Shown here one piece after another: positions 7,699-16,791 of a stretch of DNA of 64,000 bases. The translations under genes and the position numbers were made by a program. The stretch covers positions 26,359 through 90,358 of the forward strand of contig JAFZZI010000015.1 in assembly GCA_017615835.1 (NCBI GenBank), written 5' to 3'. The notes beneath the pieces were generated by a model that was not told the DNA's origin, ran no database searches, and was given only the letters and a program-made list of their open reading frames with translations. The stretch is from Bacteroidaceae bacterium. GTDB lineage: Bacteria > Bacteroidota > Bacteroidia > Bacteroidales > Bacteroidaceae. The number at the start of each line of letters is the position of its first letter. Position 1 is the stretch's first letter.

Positions 7699-9354
7699 TC
7701 ATTCGGGTATGCGCAAGATGTCGCCATTGTCCCGGACAACATTTTCTTTCCATTTGTCAGAATACTCTTCCTGTATTGGAAAAGCCGGTATCCTAATGTC
7801 ATAACCATTGTTCATGAAACTGCCATCAGGGTTCTGCCTCTTGATATTACCGTCAAGATATTTTACAAGCAGATATTTGTCAAGTTTCTTCCATCTATCA
7901 AGCAGGCGTTCGGCGTTAACTGCGCCAAATCCATTGAGGAACGGACGTACATTTTCCCCCTTGGCCGCCATCTCAGAAACCCTTTTGTCCATCTTGGAAA
8001 CCTCGGCAATTATCTCCTTCTCATAGTTGTCTATTACCTCGCGCACCTCGGACCCAATCTTGTCATAACGCAGATAGGAAAACTGTGCTATGCGGCTGAC
8101 AGTCCAGTACATTGAAGTTTCAGAGTACTCAATCAGCGATCCGTTGTTCTCATCAAGACACTCTGGAATCTCGTCCGAACACGAATAAAAGGGCATTAGA
8201 GGTGATGTTGCAGCATCGTCAACACCAAACCAAAACACTCCGGCGGGCTTGTCCGTGCGACTTTGCGCCACGAACCACCAACCAGTCTGTTGAGTTGCAA
8301 TCGCCCTCTCGTTAACATAACTGTGTCCATCGTACTCAAACTCCATTGGACGCCATCGGTATGGAAGATGACTCCCTCCTGCACCTATGTCCAGAGTCAT
8401 GTCCATAGGAGTACCTTCGAAATGGTCACGCATCATGTCAGCCAAATCCTTTAAGAATATCTTGCGCTTGGGCTTAACATAGAGCGGCATACGATTTGTA
8501 AGATTATATCCGAGTGCGTAATCAACATAGTCGTCCATTCCATCGGCAAACCTGTTGAAGAAAGACCAGACCCTGGCTTCGCACCCACGGGCAGAACCGA
8601 ACTCAAGCGGATTATAAACATCGCTGAAGCTAAAGTCTTCGTCACGTCCCTCGAATATCCCCTGCTCACGAGCATGTTTTACCACATCCTTTGAGTACAA
8701 GAAGTTTTCCGGGTCATCGAAATCTATATGGGTTATACGTGCCTGGTTGGCATGTCCTGAGATATACCCGTCAGGTATTCTGCATGCTACCCATACGGCT
8801 CCCTTATTAACATTTATTCCCTTTTTGTTGTATTTTGGTGCTTTACCGATTATCTCCATTATCCACACTTCGTCAGGGTCACTTATGGAGAAAGATTCTC
8901 CCTCCGAGGCATACCCATACTTCTGCACAAGATCATCAATCAGCAAAATAGCCTCTCTCGCAGTCCTGCACCTCTGCAAGGCGATATATATGAGTGAGCC
9001 ATAATCCATTATGGCAGTCGAGTCAATGTACTCCCGTCCCCCATACGTAGTCTCGCCTATGGCAAGCTGATGTTCGTTCATGTTGCCTATCACAGAAAAA
9101 GTATGTCTGACCTGCGGTATTTCGCCAAGATACTTGCCACTATCCCAATCTCGTATTTCCAGCATGGCTCCATCTGGCCAGTCTGCTGCGGGATAATGTT
9201 TAAGAGAGCCATAAAGCTGGTGTGAGTCTGCAGCATAAGTAATCATCTGTGAGCCATCTGACGATGCACCTTTGGTAACTATCAAATTTGTACATGCAAA
9301 GGCCGGTGGAGCGACTGCAGTAAAGGCTATTATAAATGAGGTTATCCTTCTCAT
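7699..9354 (-). CDS. C69-family dipeptidase (Ntn hydrolase), secreted
   Basis: 551 residues. A signal peptide of about 20 residues ends right at AFA-Cys, so the mature protein would begin CTNLIVTKGAS. That N-terminal Cys is the catalytic nucleophile of the U34/C69 dipeptidase family. Further family features are TYAADSHQLYG, GETTYGGR, DDLVQKYGY and SFSISDPDEVWIMEI. The family cleaves dipeptides, and the predicted location is periplasmic or outer-membrane-facing. It is alone on its transcript, with a strong promoter 25 bp upstream. Confidence 0.9.
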   Translation of the reverse strand: MRRITSFIIAFTAVAPPAFACTNLIVTKGASSDGSQMITYAADSHQLYGSLKHYPAADWPDGAMLEIRDWDSGKYLGEIPQVRHTFSVIGNMNEHQLAIGETTYGGREYIDSTAIMDYGSLIYIALQRCRTAREAILLIDDLVQKYGYASEGESFSISDPDEVWIMEIIGKAPKYNKKGINVNKGAVWVACRIPDGYISGHANQARITHIDFDDPENFLYSKDVVKHAREQGIFEGRDEDFSFSDVYNPLEFGSARGCEARVWSFFNRFADGMDDYVDYALGYNLTNRMPLYVKPKRKIFLKDLADMMRDHFEGTPMDMTLDIGAGGSHLPYRWRPMEFEYDGHSYVNERAIATQQTGWWFVAQSRTDKPAGVFWFGVDDAATSPLMPFYSCSDEIPECLDENNGSLIEYSETSMYWTVSRIAQFSYLRYDKIGSEVREVIDNYEKEIIAEVSKMDKRVSEMAAKGENVRPFLNGFGAVNAERLLDRWKKLDKYLLVKYLDGNIKRQNPDGSFMNNGYDIRIPAFPIQEEYSDKWKENVVRDNGDILRIPE

Positions 9355-9378
9355 AGGTTAACAATTTGTGGTTGTCTG

Positions 9379-9410
9379 CAAATATACTTCAACGCACGAT
9401 GACAAGCAAA
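9379..9410 (-). promoter_or_regulatory. Promoter of the C69 dipeptidase gene
   Basis: Minus-strand TTTG (9410-9407), 20-bp spacer, TATATTTG (9386-9379). Confidence 0.75.
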
Positions 9411-9551
9411 GAGTGAGCAAAAAAAACAAAAAAGTGAACATCCGTTTTAACTAGTGAAGATTAATGCTATATAAGGAGAGAAGGATAACAATAGACGATA
9501 TAAACAGACATTATAGCACGAACCTATCAACATACTAATTAATAGAGTTTT

Positions 9552-10529
9552 ATGAAGAAAATTGTCTTTTGTCTCATGGTACTTGTTCCGGCCGTGGCAA
9601 TGGCCCAGTTCGGTGGCATGGGTGGTTTCGCCGGTCTCGGTGGTGACCAGAGTTCGCAAGTCAAAGCCCAGTACTCGGAAAAGTTTTCGGACCTTAACTA
9701 TGCTGGAGATGACGGTCAGGCGTATCACACCCTCGACATCTACCTCCCCAAAGAAGTCAAGGATAAATATCCTGTAGTGATACACATCTATGGCAGCGCA
9801 TGGATGAGCAACAATTCCAAAGGAGCAGCTGACATTAACACCATCTGCGCTGCCCTTCTGAACGCTGGTTATGCAGTTGTAACCCCTAATCATCGCTCCA
9901 TAAGTGACGCCAAATGGCCGGCACAAATAAATGATATCAAAGCTGTAGTGCGCTTTGTTCGCGCAAATGCTGAAAAGTACAAATTCGACACTTCTTTTAT
10001 TGCGACGTCAGGTTTCTCGTCGGGCGGACATCTTTCAACAGTCTGTGCCCTATCAAACGGGACAAAGACCGCCAGCCTCGGCAAAGCCAAGTATGACATA
10101 GAGGGAAACGTCGGCCCATACACATCGTTCTCTAGCGAAGTAAACGCTTTCTGCGATTGGTCTGGTCCGACAGAACTGCTGCACATGGACTGCGGCAACG
10201 CAATGTCATTCGGAGGTCCCGGCCAATCTCCCGAGGAGAATCTTCTGGGCATGCCCAAGAGTGGGAACGAGGATTTCTTTACATTGCTCAGTGCCACGGG
10301 ATATATAGACAAGAACGATGTAGCGGGTTATATCTTCCACGGTGACAAGGACTTCGTAGTCCCTGTATGTGTCAGTCAATTCCTTTATGAGCAGCTCCAG
10401 AAAGCCGGCATAGAATCCTATATTCTGACCGAACCCGAAGGTGGTCACGGCATGGGTATGTACTCGGAAGGCAATCTCAAGAAGATGACAGACTTCCTTG
10501 ACGCACAGCGTGCGAAGGCTAAAAAATAA
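9552..10529 (+). CDS. Secreted alpha/beta-hydrolase (carboxylesterase-like)
   Basis: 325 residues with a signal peptide ending near AMAQ. A short Gly-rich tract (FGGMGGFAGLGG) follows, then the catalytic domain. Motifs are HIYGSAWMSN (oxyanion region in place of HGGxW), GFSSGGH (nucleophile Ser), GDKDFVVP (Asp) and GGHGMG (His). This is the BD-FAE/acetyl-esterase type of hydrolase often used by gut Bacteroidota to deacylate plant polysaccharides; the exact ester is not readable from sequence. The 197-bp region before it shows no clear -7 element in front of this gene. Confidence 0.82.
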   Translation: MKKIVFCLMVLVPAVAMAQFGGMGGFAGLGGDQSSQVKAQYSEKFSDLNYAGDDGQAYHTLDIYLPKEVKDKYPVVIHIYGSAWMSNNSKGAADINTICAALLNAGYAVVTPNHRSISDAKWPAQINDIKAVVRFVRANAEKYKFDTSFIATSGFSSGGHLSTVCALSNGTKTASLGKAKYDIEGNVGPYTSFSSEVNAFCDWSGPTELLHMDCGNAMSFGGPGQSPEENLLGMPKSGNEDFFTLLSATGYIDKNDVAGYIFHGDKDFVVPVCVSQFLYEQLQKAGIESYILTEPEGGHGMGMYSEGNLKKMTDFLDAQRAKAKK

Positions 10530-10572
10530 CCGACGCACGACAGATAATCATTCTTAAATTCCACTTAAATAT

Positions 10573-10609
10573 TTCGGCTGAATTCTGTAATTTTGCGAGT
10601 TCAGCCGAA
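10573..10609 (+). promoter_or_regulatory. uvrB promoter flanked by a perfect 10-bp inverted repeat
   Basis: TAATTTTG (10588-10595) is a consensus -7 element, with TTA at 10565-10567 as a weak -33. It lies between TTCGGCTGAA (10573-10582) and its exact reverse complement TTCAGCCGAA (10600-10609). The arms fall on either side of the -7 box, as an operator would. Confidence 0.6.
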
Positions 10610-10616
10610 TGTTTTT

Positions 10617-12656
10617 ATGGAATTCAAACTTGTATCCTCATTCAAGCCCACAGGAGATCAGCCACAAGCTATCAGTCAGCTTACGGCCGGTGTTATTGGC
10701 GGCACTCCGGCACAAACACTATTGGGCGTGACGGGATCAGGAAAAACATTCACAATAGCCAATGTCATAAAAAACGTCAACCGCCCTACCCTCATACTGA
10801 GTCATAATAAGACTTTAGCAGCTCAGCTGTTCAGTGAATTTAAGACTTTCTTTCCAGAGAACGCTGTTGAGTATTACGTTTCATATTATGATTACTACCA
10901 GCCAGAAGCATACCTTCCGTCAACTGACACATACATCGAGAAAGATCTCTCCATAAACGACGAGATTGACAAGCTCCGCCTGTCTGCCACGTCAGCCCTC
11001 CTGTCCGGCAGAAGGGATGTCATAGTAATCTCTTCAGTATCCTGTATTTACGGAATGGGCAATCCGGCCGACTTCTACAACAACGTAATAGAGGTTCGCA
11101 AAGGAATGAGAATGGACCGAAACGTCTTCCTTCACCGATTAGTGGATAGCCTCTACATTAGAAACGACATCGAAATGTCACGTGGCCAATTCAGAGTCAA
11201 GGGTGACAGTGTCGACATAAACCTCGCTTACAACGATCTTTCGCTCAGGATTCAATTCTGGGATGACGAAATAGACAGAATAGAGGAGTTTGACAATCTG
11301 ACTGGGCAGAGCGTTGAAAATTATGACGACTACCGGATATATCCCGCAAATCTCTTCATGACAACAAAAGAGAGCAAGGAACGGGCAATAAGGCTGATTC
11401 AAGATGACCTTGTGGAACGTGTGGCCTACTTTGAAGAAAACGGAAAATCACTTGAGGCAAAGAGGCTCAAAGAACGCGTTGAGTACGACATGGAAATGAT
11501 ACGGGAACTGGGACATTGTTCAGGTATAGAAAACTATTCGCGTTATTTCGACGGAAGGGCTGCAGGTTCCAGGCCATACTGTCTTCTCGACTTCTTTCCT
11601 AAAGATTATCTGATGATCATTGACGAAAGTCATGTCAGTGTGCCTCAAATACATGGAATGTACGGAGGGGACAGGGCCAGAAAGACAAATCTTGTTGAGT
11701 ACGGGTTCAGACTCCCGGCTGCATTTGACAACAGACCCCTCAAATTTGATGAGTTCAAGGAACTAGTTAATCAAGTAATATACGTCAGTGCCACACCGGC
11801 AGAGTACGAGTTGAACGAGAGCGAAGGAATTGTTGCAGATCAGGTAATACGCCCGACAGGACTTCTTGACCCTGAGATTGAAGTCCGACCATGCAAAAAT
11901 CAAGTTGACGACCTCATGGAAGAGATTCAACTCCGTGCCGAGAAGGATGAACGTGTGCTGGTAACTACTCTGACAAAGCGCATGGCCGAGGAACTCAACA
12001 CCTACCTGTTACGTAACGGCGTAAGGTGCAACTATATACACAGCGACGTTGAGACTCTCGAAAGAGTCAGAATTATGTCCGAGTTGCGTTCAGGAATGTT
12101 TGACGTGCTGATTGGAGTGAACTTGCTGCGCGAAGGACTCGATCTGCCAGAGGTTTCTTTGGTTGCAGTCCTTGATGCCGACAGGGAGGGCTTCCTGCGC
12201 GACCATCGCTCACTGACTCAGACTGCTGGACGTGCTGCCCGCAATATCAATGGCAAGGTAATACTTTATGCTGACAAAATGACACATAGCATGAGCCTTA
12301 CCATACAGGAGACTAATCGACGCAGAGAAAAACAGATGCAATACAACGATGAACATGGTATTACACCTCAGCAAATCAGGAAAGATGCCACTGAAGCGTT
12401 GTTTGCAGATAATCCCAGAAGCATCGCTGCTAAAGTCAGAAACTATGCAGTTGACGAACCAGCCTCGACTGACAAGGTTGCCGACCCGGTCGTACAATAC
12501 ATGAACGCTACTCAACTTGACAAAGCAATAGAACGAGTCAGACGTTTAATGAAAGATGCATCGTCGAAGCTTGACTTCCTTGAAGCCGCCCAGTACAGAG
12601 ATGAGATGTTCAAACTGCAGAAAATCAGAGAAGATAGAAACAAGGGACAGAAATGA
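10617..12656 (+). CDS. uvrB: Excinuclease ABC subunit B
   Basis: 679 residues. It is the damage-verification helicase-like subunit of nucleotide excision repair. It shows Walker A GVTGSGKT, the beta-hairpin region YYDYYQPEAYLP, the DESH motif II, QTAGRAARN (motif VI) and the C-terminal UVR domain (LDKAIERVRRLMKDA...LDFLEAAQYRDE) that contacts UvrC. ATG 10617 is preferred to TTG 10593, because that TTG lies inside the -7 promoter element. The SDR gene overlaps its stop by four bases. The inverted repeat around its promoter suggests regulation. Confidence 0.96.
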   Translation: MEFKLVSSFKPTGDQPQAISQLTAGVIGGTPAQTLLGVTGSGKTFTIANVIKNVNRPTLILSHNKTLAAQLFSEFKTFFPENAVEYYVSYYDYYQPEAYLPSTDTYIEKDLSINDEIDKLRLSATSALLSGRRDVIVISSVSCIYGMGNPADFYNNVIEVRKGMRMDRNVFLHRLVDSLYIRNDIEMSRGQFRVKGDSVDINLAYNDLSLRIQFWDDEIDRIEEFDNLTGQSVENYDDYRIYPANLFMTTKESKERAIRLIQDDLVERVAYFEENGKSLEAKRLKERVEYDMEMIRELGHCSGIENYSRYFDGRAAGSRPYCLLDFFPKDYLMIIDESHVSVPQIHGMYGGDRARKTNLVEYGFRLPAAFDNRPLKFDEFKELVNQVIYVSATPAEYELNESEGIVADQVIRPTGLLDPEIEVRPCKNQVDDLMEEIQLRAEKDERVLVTTLTKRMAEELNTYLLRNGVRCNYIHSDVETLERVRIMSELRSGMFDVLIGVNLLREGLDLPEVSLVAVLDADREGFLRDHRSLTQTAGRAARNINGKVILYADKMTHSMSLTIQETNRRREKQMQYNDEHGITPQQIRKDATEALFADNPRSIAAKVRNYAVDEPASTDKVADPVVQYMNATQLDKAIERVRRLMKDASSKLDFLEAAQYRDEMFKLQKIREDRNKGQK

Positions 12657-13477
12657 AGATAATGGATAGATTTTATTCGGGTAAGGTGGTTATTATCACT
12701 GGTGCCACATCGGGGATAGGATTGGCGACTGCAAGAGAATTCGCTTCACACAAGTCGAAATTGGTTCTGGCGGCCCGCTCCGAGGACAAGTTGAAGTCAA
12801 TAACAGAAGAGTTGTCGCAAAAGACTGAAGCAATATGCGTCAGGACAGACGTATCAATAGCAGAAGACTGCCGCAGGCTTGTAGAAACTGCCGTAGCCAA
12901 GTTCGGCAGGATTGACATACTTGTAAACAATGCAGGCATTTCCATGAGGGCGCTATTCAAAGACCTTGACCTTGAAGTCATAAAAAAACTAATGGATGTA
13001 AATTTCTGGGGAACTGTCTATTGTACCAAGTATGCTCTTCCCTACCTTCTCGAGTCTAAAGGATCGATAGTCGGCGTCATTTCGACAGCTGGCTTTAAAG
13101 GGCTTCCCGCACGCACAGGTTACTCCGCGTCAAAGTTTGCCGTACACGGTTTCCTTGATACCTTACGTATAGAAAATCTGCACACTGGCATCCATGTCCT
13201 GGTATTCGCTCCTGGGTTCACCGCCTCAAACATACGTAAGACGGCATTAACTGCAGACGGCAGTCAACAAGGCGAAACACCCCGAAACGAAGGCAAGATG
13301 ATGTCTGCAGAGAGAGTGGCTCGAATAATGCTCCGCAGTATACGTCTGCGGCGTAACAAAGTCATCCTCACACCAATCAGTAAAACATTGATAGCCCTAA
13401 CTCGTATAATGCCCAGGATAACTGACCGTATCGAGTACCGCTACATGGCCCGCGAACCGGACAGTCCGTTTAAGTAA
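12653..13477 (+). CDS. Short-chain dehydrogenase/reductase
   Basis: 274 residues, classical SDR: cofactor motif TGATSGIG, NNAG, catalytic Ser in ISTAG and YSASK (Tyr and Lys). D62 in VRTDVS and the basic residue after the second strand (AARSEDK) suggest NADP(H). Substrate is unknown. It starts within an ATGA overlap with uvrB, so it is translationally coupled, but no functional link to repair is evident. Confidence 0.85.
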   Translation: MKIMDRFYSGKVVIITGATSGIGLATAREFASHKSKLVLAARSEDKLKSITEELSQKTEAICVRTDVSIAEDCRRLVETAVAKFGRIDILVNNAGISMRALFKDLDLEVIKKLMDVNFWGTVYCTKYALPYLLESKGSIVGVISTAGFKGLPARTGYSASKFAVHGFLDTLRIENLHTGIHVLVFAPGFTASNIRKTALTADGSQQGETPRNEGKMMSAERVARIMLRSIRLRRNKVILTPISKTLIALTRIMPRITDRIEYRYMAREPDSPFK

Positions 13478-13502
13478 AGCAACCGGCATATCAACACTTG
13501 AG

Positions 13503-14810
13503 TTACCAATTATATGTAAAGTTAAGCGTCAGGAATTCCTTGAACTGATGGTGGCGATAATAGACTACCGGATCAACGCTGTCATCATAGCGCCAATGTA
13601 TAAACAGCTGAACAGAAAAATACTTGTTGAGGACTAAATCCAGCGTATTCTCAAGGTTGGACTGCACTGTATGGTAACTTGTGAAGAACTGTGCCTTACC
13701 CGTCCATTTAAGGTTCTTGAAGAAAGTCCATTTCCAGTTCACTTCTATGCGTGATCCTACCGAATGCATGAACTTCTTGCCCTCTTCTATACCAAATTTG
13801 GGGGCAAGTTCAATTTCAGACACATATCTGCAATCGTATGCAAGAGGAGAAAGCTGTGCTGACAACGTGACATTTTTGTTCTTCAGTGACGGTTTGTAGT
13901 CCATACCGACAGATATGGAACCATATCCGGGAGCCATGAACTTAGACTTAAGTCTGGAATTATCGTCATATACATCCATAAACTGTGTATACGCCTGAAT
14001 CTGAGCAGAATAGTACCATGATTTTGCAGCTTTATAGCCGACCTTGCTGGTAATTCGAAGAAGATCCTGGTTCGTCTTGAACACGGTTTCGTTATCCTTT
14101 TCAGTAGTGTAATATCCCAGTTTTGCCTCAAGTTTGTTATCCCATGTAAAATTGAATTTTGCATAGTTAGCCTCCTGTACAAGTTGGACGAGCAACGAAT
14201 GATTACTCTCTCCCCCCTTATACCAGTTTTCCGAAAAGAAAGTCTGGGTATATTTGAGCATTATCGAACCCGGCATCTTCCAGAATGATGGCTTGTTTAT
14301 TACCAGATCAGGTGCCTGTGCATCATGAATCTCCACAATTCCGACTTCAGGCACTATCCTCACACCGGCACTTTCATCCAGAGTGACCGGACCGGTCACG
14401 CTCATCAACTCATTTTCTGTCATCTCTATCAATTCCGGATGTTCCAAATAGACTCTCAGCAATGTTCTGTTGATATTATCGGAAAGCGAAAGTTCCTCGT
14501 CACTCTTTTTCATGTATATTGGCAACAGTCTGTCATACGGCCTCACATCTGATGTGTCAGGATGAAAACTAATAGCCTCATTATATAGCGCAAGTGGCAT
14601 AAACAGCTTGAAGTACAGAGGGTTGTCACTGATTTCCTCAACAGAAGCTCCAACCTCTGCGGCATATTCCATGACAAGTGAGTCAAGCTTTGCGCTATAT
14701 TTGGCTGTAAGCGTAGAATCAACCTTAAGTGAGTCGTATATGCTCTCTGCAGGTAATCTCACAGCAAAAGTCGTCAGAATGGTCAGTAATAACAAAAGAT
14801 TCCGTTTCAT
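13503..14810 (-). CDS. DUF3078 outer-membrane beta-barrel protein
   Basis: 435 residues with a signal peptide (LLLLLTILTTFAVRLPAES). An alpha-rich N-terminal third is followed by alternating polar/hydrophobic strands typical of a small barrel, ending in an aromatic (TFNFTYNW). The segment W.KGG.SN.SLL is characteristic of DUF3078. The family is restricted to Bacteroidota and has no known function. It is divergently transcribed from yidC and carries its own -7 element TAAATTTG at 14843-14836. Confidence 0.8.
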   Translation of the reverse strand: MKRNLLLLLTILTTFAVRLPAESIYDSLKVDSTLTAKYSAKLDSLVMEYAAEVGASVEEISDNPLYFKLFMPLALYNEAISFHPDTSDVRPYDRLLPIYMKKSDEELSLSDNINRTLLRVYLEHPELIEMTENELMSVTGPVTLDESAGVRIVPEVGIVEIHDAQAPDLVINKPSFWKMPGSIMLKYTQTFFSENWYKGGESNHSLLVQLVQEANYAKFNFTWDNKLEAKLGYYTTEKDNETVFKTNQDLLRITSKVGYKAAKSWYYSAQIQAYTQFMDVYDDNSRLKSKFMAPGYGSISVGMDYKPSLKNKNVTLSAQLSPLAYDCRYVSEIELAPKFGIEEGKKFMHSVGSRIEVNWKWTFFKNLKWTGKAQFFTSYHTVQSNLENTLDLVLNKYFSVQLFIHWRYDDSVDPVVYYRHHQFKEFLTLNFTYNW

Positions 14811-14835
14811 CTTTGATAATTGTATGATGACGATG

Positions 14836-14862
14836 CAAATTTAGCAAATTAATGTAACTTTG
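14836..14862. promoter_or_regulatory. Divergent -7 elements for DUF3078 gene and yidC
   Basis: Minus-strand TAAATTTG at 14843-14836 serves the leftward barrel gene. Plus-strand TAACTTTG at 14855-14862 serves yidC. The -33 boxes are not clear. Confidence 0.55.
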
Positions 14863-14899
14863 CGCCTCACAACAACAAGGTAACGAAAATCATTGCATC

Positions 14900-16759
14900 G
14901 TGGATAGAAGAACAAGTCTTGGTTTTATATTGATAGCGCTAGCTCTCGTATTTATGATTTTGCTCACAAAACCCAGCAGCCAGCAGGCAGCCAGGGAAAA
15001 ACAATACGAACAGAAAGCCGATTCTGCAAGAATATCAAAGTTGGACGCTGTGCCTGTACAAGATACAGCAGTTGATTCGTTATCCCCTCTTCTTCCGTCA
15101 ATGACAGGCCAGGAAAAGACTGTGATGTTAATCAACGACCATGTTAAAGTGGGCATCTCTACAAAAGGAGGCATGCCATGTTTCGTCCAGTTGAGCAATT
15201 ACAACGACCAGAAAGGCGGAAACGTAGTAATCTTTGACAACAGCGAGATAAGCTTCAATCTGAAACTTGACGGCAAGAACCGCAACATATCAACACGCGA
15301 TCTTTTCTTCGTTCCCATCGAAGAGAGTGAATCTGGAGTCACTATGCGCCTCAATACCAACGGTTATGGTTTCCTTGACTTTATCTACACTTTGGATTCT
15401 GAGAACTACATGGTCAATATGGAAATACGGGCAAACGGGATGTCTGATTTCTTCTCTACAAATACGGACCGACTCTCAATAGATTGGATACAGAATCTGC
15501 GCCAGCAGGAAAAAGGTTTCGAGTTTGAGCAGAGGTATACCACCCTGACATACAAACGTTCCGACAAGAACCGCACAAAATACTTAATGGTTACCAAAGG
15601 TTCCCGTACAACCAATATACTTCAATCTCTTGATTGGGTTGCATTCAAAAACCAGTTTTTTTCATGCATACTTATATCTCCAGACAAATTCGGCGAGAAC
15701 TCCAGACTGTCAACTGCAGCATACACAAAAGGTAACGGCTACTTGAAGAAAATGTCGGTCAGTCTCGATACACGGTTTGACCCGACAGGCTCTGAGCCCA
15801 CAAGACTCCAGTTCTACCTCGGTCCCAACGACTATCGTATCTTGCGTGCCGCTAACCACCTTGCCTACGGCAACCAAAAACTACGCCTTCACAAGATTAT
15901 CGATCTTGGCTGGCCAGTAGTACGGGAGGTTAACCGCTTTTTCATTATGCCTCTGTTCAATTTTCTCTCCCGATACAACATGAACATGGGTCTTGTGCTC
16001 TTACTGCTCACTGTCATTGTAAAGGCCATCGTATATCCGTTCACGCGGAAGTCATTCATGTCTTCAGCCAAAATGCGTGCCCTCAAGCCCTATATAGACG
16101 AGGTCAATGCTCTATATCCAAAGCCTGAAGACGCAATGAAGAAACAGCAGGAAACGATGGCTGTATATAGCAAATACGGTGTCAGTCCCATGGGAGGGTG
16201 TCTTCCTTCGCTTATACAGATGCCTATCTGGATGGCCCTGTTTTTCTTTATCCCCAATGCCATAGAACTTCGTCAGCAGAGTTTCTTGTGGGCTACCGAC
16301 CTTACAGGTTTCGACGACATTATTCACTGGTCAAAAAATATCTGGGGTATAGGAAACCACTTGAGCATTTTCTGCCTTCTCTTCTGTCTCGCAAACATAA
16401 TAAATACGGTAATCACTATGAAACAGCAGCAAACGGCTGCACCCGGACAGGAAGATACAATGAAAATCATGAGATGGTCTATGTACCTCATGCCAGTCAT
16501 TTTCTTCTTTACATTCAACAACTACTCTTCCGGCCTTTGCTACTACTACTTCATATCTGCCCTAACGAGCATCATAACAATGATTTATCTGCGACGCACC
16601 ACCGACGAGGAAGAATTGCGCAGAGAACTTGAGGCCAACTATGAAGCCAACCGCAACGACCCGAGAAAGAGCAGGGCCAACACTATGATGGCAAGACTAG
16701 AAGCCATACAGAAAGAGCAGGAAAGACTTCAAAACCAACAAAAAAAGAACGCCCGATAG
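14900..16759 (+). CDS. yidC: Membrane protein insertase YidC
   Basis: 619 residues beginning at GTG 14900 (reading MDRRTSLGFIL, the usual start of Bacteroidota YidC). Layout: an N-terminal membrane helix (about 8-24), a large periplasmic beta-sandwich domain (about 70-350), then five C-terminal helices including FNFLSRYNMNMGLVL and the MSSAKMRALKPYIDE cytoplasmic helical hairpin. It inserts and folds inner-membrane proteins with or without SecYEG. The TAG stop falls in the loop of its own terminator. Confidence 0.95.
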   Translation: MDRRTSLGFILIALALVFMILLTKPSSQQAAREKQYEQKADSARISKLDAVPVQDTAVDSLSPLLPSMTGQEKTVMLINDHVKVGISTKGGMPCFVQLSNYNDQKGGNVVIFDNSEISFNLKLDGKNRNISTRDLFFVPIEESESGVTMRLNTNGYGFLDFIYTLDSENYMVNMEIRANGMSDFFSTNTDRLSIDWIQNLRQQEKGFEFEQRYTTLTYKRSDKNRTKYLMVTKGSRTTNILQSLDWVAFKNQFFSCILISPDKFGENSRLSTAAYTKGNGYLKKMSVSLDTRFDPTGSEPTRLQFYLGPNDYRILRAANHLAYGNQKLRLHKIIDLGWPVVREVNRFFIMPLFNFLSRYNMNMGLVLLLLTVIVKAIVYPFTRKSFMSSAKMRALKPYIDEVNALYPKPEDAMKKQQETMAVYSKYGVSPMGGCLPSLIQMPIWMALFFFIPNAIELRQQSFLWATDLTGFDDIIHWSKNIWGIGNHLSIFCLLFCLANIINTVITMKQQQTAAPGQEDTMKIMRWSMYLMPVIFFFTFNNYSSGLCYYYFISALTSIITMIYLRRTTDEEELRRELEANYEANRNDPRKSRANTMMARLEAIQKEQERLQNQQKKNAR

Positions 16760-16775
16760 GCGTTCTTTTTTTTTT
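16739..16775. terminator. Strong bidirectional terminator overlapping the yidC stop codon
   Basis: Stem GAACGCC (16747-16753) pairs with GGCGTTC (16759-16765), loop CGATA. Ten T follow, and seven A precede for the opposite strand. It serves yidC and the leftward Gly/Gln-rich gene. Confidence 0.93.
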
Positions 16776-16791
16776 AGTCTGTTAATTACTG

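Noticed and set aside
10593-10616. TTG start for uvrB
   Set aside because: The TTG is part of the -7 element TAATTTTG; ATG 10617 matches the usual UvrB N-terminus.
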